From assembly GCF_000235485.1 (NCBI RefSeq), contig NZ_JH378887.1, forward strand, positions 58,348 through 108,237: a stretch of DNA of 49,890 nucleotides. Direction: 5' to 3'. The notes under the pieces are model-generated. The model did not search any database and had not been told where the DNA came from. It saw only the letters and a program-made list of their open reading frames with translations. A program made the translations under genes and the position numbers. The DNA comes from Streptococcus sp. oral taxon 058 str. F0407 (GTDB lineage: Bacteria; Bacillota; Bacilli; Lactobacillales; Streptococcaceae). Positions 28,844 through 45,000 of this stretch are shown here, one piece after another. Positions within the stretch are counted from its first letter, which is position 1, and each line of letters opens with the position of its first letter.

Positions 28844-29438
28844 GAAGCGGTCCATACTGAGAAGCAATGGGAACGCTCAGCGACAGAACTTCCTCCATTT
28901 ATCATTAAACGCCTTCCAGTTCGTTTAACCTTTGATAATAATTATTTTAACGACCGTTATCAAGTGATTCCTATTGGTGGATACAATGTGATTATTGAAA
29001 ATATACTTAAAGACGTAGAACTTGGGCTAGGAGTGGATTGCTTTGATTATCGTGAAGAGCTGGAAGCATCTGCTAACAAAGTTGCTTTTACAGGAATGAT
29101 TGACCAGTATTTTGATTATAAGCATGGTGTGCTAGAGTATCGCAGTTTACGTTTTAAGCACGAAGTGCTTGATGAGGAAAATCACCAAGGAAATGCTGTA
29201 GTGAGCTATACAGATCGTGAGATTCCTTATACTCGTATCATTGAGCATAAAAAATTTGAGTATGTTCTGCAGCCTAAGACGGTCATCACGCGTGAATATC
29301 CAGCTGACTGGAAACGTGGAGATGAACCATATTATCCAATTTGAGAAAAATAATGCTATCTTTTCTAAATACCACGAAGAAGCTTCACAGAATGATAAGG
29401 TTATCTTCTGTGGACGTTTAGCAGATTATAAATATTAG
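28844..29438 (+). pseudogene. glf: glf remnant (UDP-galactopyranose mutase), truncated and frameshifted
   Basis: The reading frame from 28844 encodes Glf-like sequence (EKQWERSATELPPFIIKRLP, then RLTFDNNYFNDRYQVIPIGG) up to YYPI at 29341. There a stop is met, and the homology continues one frame over (EKNNAIFSKYH, then VIFCGRLADYKY) to 29438. The N-terminal half with the FAD-binding GxGxxG is missing, and there is no start codon or ribosome binding site. The 3' end is also cut short. Intact Glf proteins have about 370 residues, and roughly 200 codons are left here. Glf makes UDP-galactofuranose, so this capsule should lack Galf. Its position between ugd and rmlA equals cps2P (glf) of serotype 2. 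Confidence 0.88.
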
Positions 29439-29515
29439 TGGTGATTGAACGGATACTTAGTGTAGTAGAGGAAGAATTTAGTAATTAAAAAACAACGAAG
29501 AAAGGTTATTCCGTT

Positions 29516-30385
29516 ATGAAAGGTATTATTCTTGCAGGCGGCTCAGGTACCCGACTGTACCCCCTTACACGAGCTGCATCTAAACAACTTATGCCGGTTT
29601 ATGATAAACCTATGATTTATTATCCTTTGTCAACATTAATGTTGGCTGGAATTAAAGATATTTTGATTATCTCAACACCTCAAGATTTACCCCGTTTTAA
29701 GGACTTACTCTTGGATGGTTCTGAATTTGGAATCAAGCTTTCTTATGCCGAACAGCCTAGTCCAGATGGACTAGCGCAAGCCTTTATCATCGGTGAAAAA
29801 TTTATCGGTGACGATAGTGTTGCTTTGATTTTAGGAGATAATATCTACCATGGACCTGGTCTCAGCAAGATGCTTCAAAAGGCAGCCCAGAAAGAGAAAG
29901 GTGCGACTGTTTTTGGCTATCAAGTGAAGGATCCGGAGCGTTTTGGAGTCGTAGAATTTGATAAGGATATGAACGCTATTTCTATTGAAGAAAAACCGGA
30001 GAATCCTCGCTCCAACTATGCAGTGACAGGTCTTTATTTCTATGATAATGATGTTGTAGAAATTGCTAAAGGTATTAAACCAAGTGCACGTGGCGAGTTA
30101 GAAATTACAGATATCAACAAGGCTTACCTAGATCGTGGTGATCTTTCTGTTGAGCTGATGGGCCGAGGCTTTGCTTGGTTGGATACGGGAACCCATGAAA
30201 GCCTGCTAGAAGCTTCTCAGTATATCGAAACGGTTCAACGGATGCAAAATCTTCAGGTAGCTAATCTTGAAGAAATTGCCTATCGAATGGGTTATATTAG
30301 CCGTGAAAATGTGCTGGAGTTAGCGCAACCTCTTAAGAAGAATGAATACGGGCAGTACTTGCTCCGTTTGATTGGAGAAATCTAG
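29516..30385 (+). CDS. rmlA: RmlA, glucose-1-phosphate thymidylyltransferase
   Basis: A 289-residue enzyme making dTDP-glucose from Glc-1-P and dTTP, the first step to dTDP-L-rhamnose. The nucleotidyltransferase loop is [19 protein letters not shown], with catalytic-site lysine in [22 protein letters not shown] and [12 protein letters not shown]. Standard length. A moderate AAAGG ribosome site lies before the ATG. The rmlC ATG begins right after its stop codon, so the two are translated together. Confidence 0.97.
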   Translation: MKGIILAGGSGTRLYPLTRAASKQLMPVYDKPMIYYPLSTLMLAGIKDILIISTPQDLPRFKDLLLDGSEFGIKLSYAEQPSPDGLAQAFIIGEKFIGDDSVALILGDNIYHGPGLSKMLQKAAQKEKGATVFGYQVKDPERFGVVEFDKDMNAISIEEKPENPRSNYAVTGLYFYDNDVVEIAKGIKPSARGELEITDINKAYLDRGDLSVELMGRGFAWLDTGTHESLLEASQYIETVQRMQNLQVANLEEIAYRMGYISRENVLELAQPLKKNEYGQYLLRLIGEI

Positions 30386-30982
30386 ATGACAGATAATTTT
30401 TTCGGAAAAATACTTGCGGTGCGTAAAATTGATGCCATTCCAGGTATGTTAGAGTTTGATATTCCAGTTCATGGTGACAATCGTGGTTGGTTTAAGGAAA
30501 ATTTCCAGAAGGAAAAGATGGTGCCACTTGGCTTTCCAGAGTCTTTCTTTGCAGAAGGAAAATTACAAAACAATGTATCCTTCTCTCGAAAAAATGTTCT
30601 TCGAGGTCTCCATGCTGAGCCTTGGGACAAGTATATCTCGGTTGCAGATGATGGCAAGGTCCTAGGGTCTTGGGTGGACTTGCGTGAAGGTGAGTCTTTT
30701 GGAAATATTTATCAGACAGTGATCGATGCGAGCAAGGGAATCTTTGTTCCTCGTGGCGTAGCCAACGGATTTCAAGTCCTATCTGATACAGTTTCTTATA
30801 GCTATCTGGTGAATGACTACTGGGCATTGGAACTCAAGCCTAAATATGCCTTTGTCAACTATGCGGACCCAGGCTTGGGAATTGAGTGGGAAAACCTAGC
30901 GGAAGCTGAGGTTTCAGAGGCAGACAAGAATCATCCATTGCTTAAGGACGTGAAGCCTTTGAAAAAAGAAGATTTGGAATAA
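30386..30982 (+). CDS. rmlC: RmlC, dTDP-4-dehydrorhamnose 3,5-epimerase
   Basis: A 198-residue cupin epimerase, third step of dTDP-rhamnose synthesis. Characteristic stretches are DNRGWFKENFQ, KNVLRGLHAEPWDK with the catalytic histidine, and GIFVPRGVANGFQVL. The length is typical for the streptococcal form. It follows rmlA without a gap and is nine bases before rmlB. Confidence 0.96.
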   Translation: MTDNFFGKILAVRKIDAIPGMLEFDIPVHGDNRGWFKENFQKEKMVPLGFPESFFAEGKLQNNVSFSRKNVLRGLHAEPWDKYISVADDGKVLGSWVDLREGESFGNIYQTVIDASKGIFVPRGVANGFQVLSDTVSYSYLVNDYWALELKPKYAFVNYADPGLGIEWENLAEAEVSEADKNHPLLKDVKPLKKEDLE

Positions 30983-32038
<1,056 letters not shown>

Positions 32039-32048
32039 TCAGATACTA

Positions 32049-32080
32049 AAAAGCAAGAGACCCCAAGGTCTCTCGCTTTT
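32049..32080. terminator. Bidirectional terminator between rmlB and rmlD
   Basis: AAAAGCAAGAGACC (32049-32062) pairs with GGTCTCTCGCTTTT (32067-32080) with one mismatch over a CCAA loop. A/T runs on both outer flanks allow it to serve both converging genes. Confidence 0.9.
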
Positions 32081-32098
32081 TATGTATGTAGTAATCTT

Positions 32099-32953
32099 TT
32101 ATTTTCTTACTTCTTGTTTATAAAACTCTTTAAGGGCATCTTGCCAGGTTGGGATGACGAAACCTGTCGCCTTCGCTTTGGACAAACTCATGGTTGAGTT
32201 GAGGGGACGTTTAGCCTTAGCAGGGAACTTGCTAGAGTCTACTGGTACCACTTCAACATCACTGTCCTTAAGAATCTCGACAGCAAAGTCATACCAAGTG
32301 GTGTCTTCAGATGCGTCATTTGACAAATGGTAGTAACCATACTCTTTTTGATTTTCAGTCAAGTAGGTCATGAATTCGGCCAAGGTACGTGTCCAAGTTG
32401 GGCGACCGTGTTGGTCGTTGACAACGGTGAGCGTTTTATGGGTTTTGGCAAGATTTTGCATGGTAAAGACAAAGTTCTTTCCATAATTTCCAAAGACCCA
32501 AGCAGTCCGGATGATGTAATGCTGTGACGTAAGGTTTTCAACAAGTTCTTCACCCATTCGCTTGGTTCGTCCGTACTCTGTTTGCGGGTCAGGTAGGTCA
32601 TCGACTTCCCACTCTTGTCCGACTGGTTTCTTTCCATCAAAGACATAGTCTGTCGAGATATAGACGAGAGTAGCTCCGTATTTCTCAGAGGCCTTGGCTA
32701 CATTTTCAGTTCCAGTTACGTTGATGGCAAAATCCAGTTCTTTCCCCTCATCTTCAGCTGCATCCACAGCAGTGTAGGCTGCACAATGATAGACTAGAGT
32801 TGGCTTAACCTCAGCAAAAACCTTTTCAACCATTTCAGCATTAGTGATATCCATTTCGGCCACATCCACTGCAACATAGTCCACATTTCGTTCATCTAGT
32901 AAATAACGTAGTTCGGTACCGAGTTGACCGTTTGCACCTGTAATTAAGATCAT
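32099..32953 (-). CDS. rmlD: RmlD, dTDP-4-dehydrorhamnose reductase
   Basis: A 284-residue NAD(P)H-dependent reductase, last step to dTDP-L-rhamnose. The cofactor loop is ILITGANGQLGTELRYLL, followed by VYISTDYVFDG, the YGRTKRMGE (YxxxK) motif and the C-terminal RPLNSTMSLSK. AAGGAG lies 7 bases before the ATG, and a separate extended -10 promoter lies upstream. In the pneumococcal rhamnose-type loci I know, rmlD follows rmlB on the same strand. Here it is inverted, with its own promoter, so rhamnose supply is partly uncoupled from capsule transcription. The gene is intact. Confidence 0.96.
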   Translation of the reverse strand: MILITGANGQLGTELRYLLDERNVDYVAVDVAEMDITNAEMVEKVFAEVKPTLVYHCAAYTAVDAAEDEGKELDFAINVTGTENVAKASEKYGATLVYISTDYVFDGKKPVGQEWEVDDLPDPQTEYGRTKRMGEELVENLTSQHYIIRTAWVFGNYGKNFVFTMQNLAKTHKTLTVVNDQHGRPTWTRTLAEFMTYLTENQKEYGYYHLSNDASEDTTWYDFAVEILKDSDVEVVPVDSSKFPAKAKRPLNSTMSLSKAKATGFVIPTWQDALKEFYKQEVRK

Positions 32954-32982
32954 ATCTTTCTCCTTGATTGTTCTTATACTTA

Positions 32983-32988
32983 ATTATA
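32983..32988 (-). promoter_or_regulatory. rmlD -10 box (extended)
   Basis: On the minus strand the sequence reads TTGATATAATTAAG: TATAAT with an upstream TG, 30 bases before the rmlD ATG. No clear -35 box. Confidence 0.65.
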
Positions 32989-33142
32989 TCAAAAATATAG
33001 AAAAATCGGTTTTTAGTGCCCCCTTTTTCGGTATAAACTTTGTTAGTGAAGCCCAAGAGAGACGAATAATTATTACTTTAGAATATCCTTAAAATTATTT
33101 TTCAGAATATACCAAATTAACACAAAAATTCTGAAAATTCTG

Positions 33143-33171
33143 TTGACATCTTTTTGAAAAGAGTCTATAAT
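33143..33171 (+). promoter_or_regulatory. aliA promoter, full consensus
   Basis: TTGACA (33143-33148), a 17-bp spacer and TATAAT (33166-33171) match the sigma-A consensus exactly. The start codon follows 28 bases downstream with AAAGGAG in between. This predicts strong constitutive expression. Confidence 0.92.
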
Positions 33172-33198
33172 GGAGAGAAAGTTTTAAAGGAGAAAATG

Positions 33199-35181
33199 AT
33201 GAAAAGTTCAAAACTATTTGCCCTTGCGGGCGTGACATTATTGGCGGCGACTACTTTAGCTGCATGCTCTGGATCAGGTTCAAGCGCCAAAGGTGAGAAG
33301 ACATTCTCATACATTTATGAGACGGATCCTGATAACCTGAACTATTTGACAACTAATAAAGCAGCTACAGCAAATATTACCAGCAACGTGGTTGATGGTC
33401 TGCTAGAAAATGACCGCTACGGGAACTTTGTGCCGTCTATGGCTGAGGATTGGTCAGTATCCAAGGATGGATTGACTTACACTTATACTATCCGTAAGGA
33501 TGCAAAATGGTATACTTCTGAAGGTGAAGAATACGCGGCAGTCAAAGCCCAAGACTTTGTAACAGGACTTAAATATGCTGCTGATAAAAAATCTGATGGT
33601 CTTTATTTAGTTCAAGAATCAATCAAAGGATTGGACGCCTATGTTAAAGGAGAAATTACAGACTTCTCTCAAGTAGGAATCAAGGCCCTTGATGATTATA
33701 CAGTTCAGTACACATTGAACAAGCCAGAAAGCTTCTGGAATTCTAAGACAACGATGGGAGTTTTGGCTCCAGTAAATGAAGAGTTCTTGAACTCCAAAGG
33801 GGATGACTTCGCCAAAGGGACAGATCCTAGTAGTATTCTCTATAATGGACCATTCTTGCTCAAATCAATCGTAGCCAAATCTTCTGTTGAGTTTGAAAAG
33901 AATCCAAACTATTGGGATAAAGATAATGTCCACATTGGCAAGGTGAAATTGTCATACTGGGATGGCCAAGATACCAACAAACCAACTGAAGCCTTCAAAG
34001 ATGGCAGCTTTACAATGGCACGTCTCTTCCCAACAAGCGCGAGCTACCCAGAGACTGAAAAAGCCTTTAAAGACAATATTGTTTACACACAACAAGACTC
34101 AACAACTTTCTTAGTTGGTATCAATATCGACCGTCAGTCTTATCAACATACTTCTAAGACAGCTGATGAACAAAAAACATCTACCAAGAAAGCTCTTCTA
34201 AATAAAGATTTCCGTCAAGCACTTGCCTTTGGTTTTGATAGAACTGCCTATGCCTCTCAAGTAAACGGTGCAAGTGGTGCGACTAAACTGCTTCGCAACT
34301 TGTTTGTCCCACCTACATTTGTTCAAGCAGATGGTAAAAACTTTGGTGAGTTGGTCAAAGAAAAATTGGTGACATACGGTGACGAGTGGAGCAACGTGAA
34401 CTTGGATGATGCTCAAGATGGACTTTACAATCCAGAAAAAGCCAAAGCAGAATTCGCCAAGGCTAAGACAGCTCTTCAAGCAGAAGGTGTGAAATTCCCA
34501 ATCCACTTGGATATGCCTGTAGACCAAACAAACACAACGAAAGTTCAACGTGTGCAATCTTTGAAACAGTCACTTGAAGCAACTTTGGGAACAGATAATG
34601 TAGTTGTGGATATCCAACAACTTCAAAAAGACGATGTCTTGAACATCACCTACTTTGCCGAGACTGCTGCTGGTGAAGATTGGGATATCTCAGATAACGT
34701 TGGTTGGTCTCCAGACTTTGCGGATCCATCTACCTACCTTGATATTATCAAACCATCTGTAGGAGAAAATACAAAGACTTACCTAGGATTTGACTCTGGA
34801 ACCAACAACGCTGCTGCCAAGCAAGTTGGTTTGGAAGACTACGAAAAAATGGTTGTGGAAGCTGGGGAAGAAACTACTGACGTTTCAAAACGTTATGAAA
34901 AATATGCTGCTGCCCAAGCTTGGTTGACAGATAGTGCCTTGATCATCCCAACAACTTCTCAAACTGGTCGTCCAATGTTGTCTAAGATGGTACCATTTAC
35001 TCTTCCGTTTGCTTACTCAGGTAACAAAGGTATGAGCGAAGCCCTTTTGTACAAATATCTAGAAGTACAAGATAAGCCAGTAACAACAGAAGAATACCAA
35101 AAAGCCCAAGAAAAATGGATGAAAGAAAAAGAAGAGTCGAATAAAAAGGCTCAAGAAGATCTTGCAAAACATGTGAAATAA
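33199..35181 (+). CDS. aliA: AliA oligopeptide-binding lipoprotein
   Basis: A 660-residue SBP family 5 lipoprotein that delivers oligopeptides to the Ami importer; the right border gene of the cps locus. The N-terminus MKSSKLFALAGVTLLA runs to lipobox TLAACSG and agrees with pneumococcal AliA as I remember it, as do NVVDGLLENDRYGNFVPSMA and the tail EESNKKAQEDLAKHVK. The second of two adjacent ATGs (33199) is chosen because AAAGGAG then has a 6-base spacer. It is monocistronic between a consensus promoter and a terminator. Confidence 0.95.
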   Translation: MKSSKLFALAGVTLLAATTLAACSGSGSSAKGEKTFSYIYETDPDNLNYLTTNKAATANITSNVVDGLLENDRYGNFVPSMAEDWSVSKDGLTYTYTIRKDAKWYTSEGEEYAAVKAQDFVTGLKYAADKKSDGLYLVQESIKGLDAYVKGEITDFSQVGIKALDDYTVQYTLNKPESFWNSKTTMGVLAPVNEEFLNSKGDDFAKGTDPSSILYNGPFLLKSIVAKSSVEFEKNPNYWDKDNVHIGKVKLSYWDGQDTNKPTEAFKDGSFTMARLFPTSASYPETEKAFKDNIVYTQQDSTTFLVGINIDRQSYQHTSKTADEQKTSTKKALLNKDFRQALAFGFDRTAYASQVNGASGATKLLRNLFVPPTFVQADGKNFGELVKEKLVTYGDEWSNVNLDDAQDGLYNPEKAKAEFAKAKTALQAEGVKFPIHLDMPVDQTNTTKVQRVQSLKQSLEATLGTDNVVVDIQQLQKDDVLNITYFAETAAGEDWDISDNVGWSPDFADPSTYLDIIKPSVGENTKTYLGFDSGTNNAAAKQVGLEDYEKMVVEAGEETTDVSKRYEKYAAAQAWLTDSALIIPTTSQTGRPMLSKMVPFTLPFAYSGNKGMSEALLYKYLEVQDKPVTTEEYQKAQEKWMKEKEESNKKAQEDLAKHVK

Positions 35182-35199
35182 CTGTTGCAAAATATAAGG

Positions 35200-35238
35200 A
35201 AGGATTTAGTATTCCTCTTGGATGCTGAGTCCTTTTTT
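35200..35238 (+). terminator. aliA terminator
   Basis: AAGGATTTAGTATTCC and GGATGCTGAGTCCTT pair with several G-U wobbles around a short loop, followed by a T-run at 35233-35238. It lies about 20 bases after the stop. Confidence 0.75.
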
Positions 35239-35320
35239 ACATTTGTAAAGAAAGATTCTAAATTTGGAGCCTCTTTTTGTCAGAATAGAGAAAATTTTCC
35301 TTAATTTTACTTGTTTCCTA

Positions 35321-35349
35321 TTGCTTTCTCAGATATTATTTGTTATATT
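35321..35349 (+). promoter_or_regulatory. Putative promoter of the peptidase-GH101 gene
   Basis: TTGCTT (35321-35326), a 17-bp spacer and TATATT (35344-35349) lie 116 bases before the start codon. The spacing is ideal but the boxes are imperfect. A cre-like site lies downstream of it. Confidence 0.5.
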
Positions 35350-35424
35350 AAAAACATAATTATTTTTTATTTATCAGGGTTAAGCATTGCACTTTCAGAG
35401 GAAGGAGTATTTTTTAAAAAGGAA

Positions 35425-35439
35425 ATGTAAACGCTTACT
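35425..35439 (+). promoter_or_regulatory. cre-like CcpA site upstream of the GH101 gene
   Basis: ATGTAAACGCTTACT matches the cre consensus WTGNAARCGNWWWCA at 14 of 15 positions. It lies between the putative promoter and the start codon, where bound CcpA would block elongation. This predicts shut-off while glucose is available. Confidence 0.75.
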
Positions 35440-35458
35440 CAAAAATGAAAGGATTTAG

Positions 35459-41920
<6,462 letters not shown>

Positions 41921-42006
41921 ATATTTATTTATTCCACAACTACATTGTTTGGATAAGTGACTTGGACTGCTATGAGAGTCAGAGTCGGAAAATGAATCAA
42001 ACACCT

Positions 42007-42035
42007 GGAGAGGACCTCTTGGTTCTCTCCTTTTT
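42007..42035 (+). terminator. Terminator after the GH101 gene
   Basis: GGAGAGGACC (42007-42016) pairs with GGTTCTCTCC (42021-42030) with one G-T wobble, followed by TTTTT. It lies about 87 bases after the stop codon. Confidence 0.88.
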
Positions 42036-42045
42036 AAAAGGAGAA

Positions 42046-42070
42046 ATGATAACGCTTACTGGTGTAAGCG
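42046..42070 (+). promoter_or_regulatory. cre-like site and inverted repeat upstream of the GH20-GH84 gene
   Basis: ATGATAACGCTTACT (42046-42060) fits the cre consensus at 13 of 15 positions. Its right half also forms a perfect 7-bp inverted repeat, CGCTTAC (42053-42059) with GTAAGCG (42064-42070). Only 58 bases separate the terminator from the ATG, and I see no good promoter within them, so the promoter is unresolved. AAAGGAAATAGGAGA precedes the start codon. Confidence 0.55.
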
Positions 42071-42092
42071 GATGAAAGGAAATAGGAGAAAT

Positions 42093-45000
42093 ATGGACAA
42101 ACACTTTTTTGAGAAACGCTGTCATTATAGTATCCGCAAATTTGCAGTTGGTGCAGCCTCAGTCATGATTGGTGCTAGTATCTTTGGAGCCAATATGGTT
42201 CAGGCAGCAGAAACAGCAGCACCTTCAGAAACAGAGGGAAGCATCACCCAGGTTCAGCCAATGGATAAGTTGCCAGATGATTTGGCAGCTGCGCTTGAAA
42301 AGGCGGATGCAGAAGCTGCAACAGAAGCAAGTCATGAAGAGACTCCAGCGACTGACGAAGGAAGCAATCCTACATCAAGTGAAGAGGCAAAACCAGAGAC
42401 AAGTCCTGCAAGTCCTAAGCCAGTAGAAACGCCGAAACCGGTTGAAACACCAAAGGCAGACAATAAACCAGCTGAAACTGCTACGCCCGCACCAAAACCA
42501 GCTGAAAAGCCAATCGAAGATAGAGAAGATGTCAACCATCTCGAAGGTGCTACTGCTCAGGCGAGCAATCATGAGACTGGTACCAACTTTACTGCGGATA
42601 AAGCTATCGACGGAGATGACAATACTCGTTGGGCTACAGATAGAGACGCAGTAAAACCAACTTTTGAACTAACTCTTCCTAAAACAACTCTTATCAAACA
42701 TGTTGAAATTGACTGGGATCGTCGTCTTCGTAATGGGCAAAATGACCCAAATATCAAATCTTGGAGTCTCTACTACGCAGGTCAAGAAGACGTGGGCGCT
42801 AATGGAGAAAAACAATGGAAACTAGCTCATACCAAGACTGGAGATCCAGTTTTAGACGAGAAAGTAGACCTAGCTGAAAGTATCAAAGCGAAGTACCTCA
42901 AACTTGAGGTCACTGATTACCAAGCGGGAACCATGGGCTGGAGAAACGTTGGAATCCAAGAAATTCGAGCTTATTCTAACGTTCCGGACCATAGTAAGGT
43001 AACGGATATCCGCCAAGTAGACCAGTTGGATGTAGCTGAAGATGGAAAGTCTCTTGTCCTACCAAGTTTACCAGGTCAGGTTAGTCTAATCGGCAGTAAC
43101 AAGCAGGGTGTGATTGATCTTCAAAATCGCATCTACCAACCTCTTACTGATCAACGCGTGAAGGTTATGGTGCAGCAAATCAAAGACAGCCATACTTTCA
43201 CTAAGGAATTTGAAGTAGTCATCAAGGGACTACATCAGGACGAGGGTGTGGGTGTGAAACCAAAAGTAGCACCAGCTGTTCAACAATGGTATGGAAAAGA
43301 AGGCCAATCTTCTATCACTTCAGATACAGTTCTTGCGACAGGTGATTCAGGATTTGATCAGGCTGCAACCTTCTACCAGTCAGACCTTGCAAGCCGTGGA
43401 TTGGAACTTGCAACAGGTGACAAGCAAGCTCAAAAACGAATTGAATTTAAAAAGGTTGAAAACAAAGGTTATGGTAAGGAAGGCTACGGCATCACTATCC
43501 AAGATGGTGTCATTACCATCGAAGCTGCAACGAACACAGGAGCCTTCTACGCAACTCGTACTCTTCTTCAAATGGGAGAAACAGACCTACAAAATGGCGA
43601 AATTCGTGATTTTCCAAGTTTCAGCCACCGTGGCTTTATGCTGGATACAGGTCGTAAATTTATCCCTTATGACACCCTTGTAGACATCATGCTCAACATG
43701 GCCTACTACAAGATGAACGATTTGCAGTTGCACCTTAATGATAACTATATCTTCCTCAAGGAACACTTGGCAGGTAAGAATTTAACACCAGAAGAACAAC
43801 TCAAGTATGTACTTGAACACGCTAAGACTGGTTTCCGTTTGGAGACAGATATTGTTGGTAAGGATGGTCAAAAATTAACATCTGATGAGCATTATACCAA
43901 GGAAGAAATGCAAAATCTGATTAAATTGGCCAAGGCTCTTCATATCAACCTAGTACCTGAAATTGACACACCAGGACACGCACTTTCATTTGTTAAAGTT
44001 CGTCCCGACCTCATGTATCAAGGTAGTTTGAGCGATTATGCAGGCAAGCACAATGTCGAACGAGTTGCCATGCTAGACTTGGATAATAAGTACGAAGAAA
44101 CTCTCGCTTTTGTCAAATCCGTCTATGACAAACTCCTAGATGGACCAGATGCTCCTTTGCATGGCGTGTCCACTGTTCATATCGGAACGGATGAATACTA
44201 TGGTAGTAGAGAAAGCTATCGTCGCTATGTTAATGATTTGATTCAATATATAAAGTCTAAGGGCTATACACCACGTATCTGGGGTTCGCTCAGTGCAAAA
44301 AGAGGAAGCACCCCTGTTGACTGGAAAGGTGTTGAGGTTGATATTTGGAGTATTCATTGGCAACGTCCTAATGAAGCGATTGCCCAAGGAGCTAAGATTA
44401 TCAACATCACGGATGTTCCGACATATAGTGTCCCAAGTGGAAGCAATAGTCAAGCAGCCTATGGGGACTATGCTAACTACGAACGTCAGTACAATAGCTG
44501 GACACCGAATGATTTTAGAACAGGTGGAGGTCCGCTTTTAGCAGCTTCTCATCCAAGCATTATTGGTGGCGGGCACGCAGTTTGGAATGACAATATCGAC
44601 CTTCATGAGACAGGTTTGACCTCTTATGATATCTTTAAACGCTTCTTCAAGAGTATGCAAACCACTGCGGAGCGCACTTGGGGATCTGACCGTGCAGCTG
44701 CGACCTTTGCAGAACGCACCCTACCAACAAGCCCTTATGCGCCACAGTCAAATCCTGATAAAGAGATTGATCAAAGCGACTTGTTTACCATCAATTCTGA
44801 AACCATCAAGAACTATGCAAGTAAGAAAGTGAAGACAAGCGAGCAGGGATTGGCTTTTGAGAAAGACAGCAGCATCGAAGGCTTAGCAGGTGATGTTGGT
44901 CCAAGTCATGTCTTGAAGTTTGATGTGACTGTCACTGGAGACGGTGAACAAACCTTCTCAACAAGTGGGGACAATCGTCTTTATCTAGCTGATAAAGATG

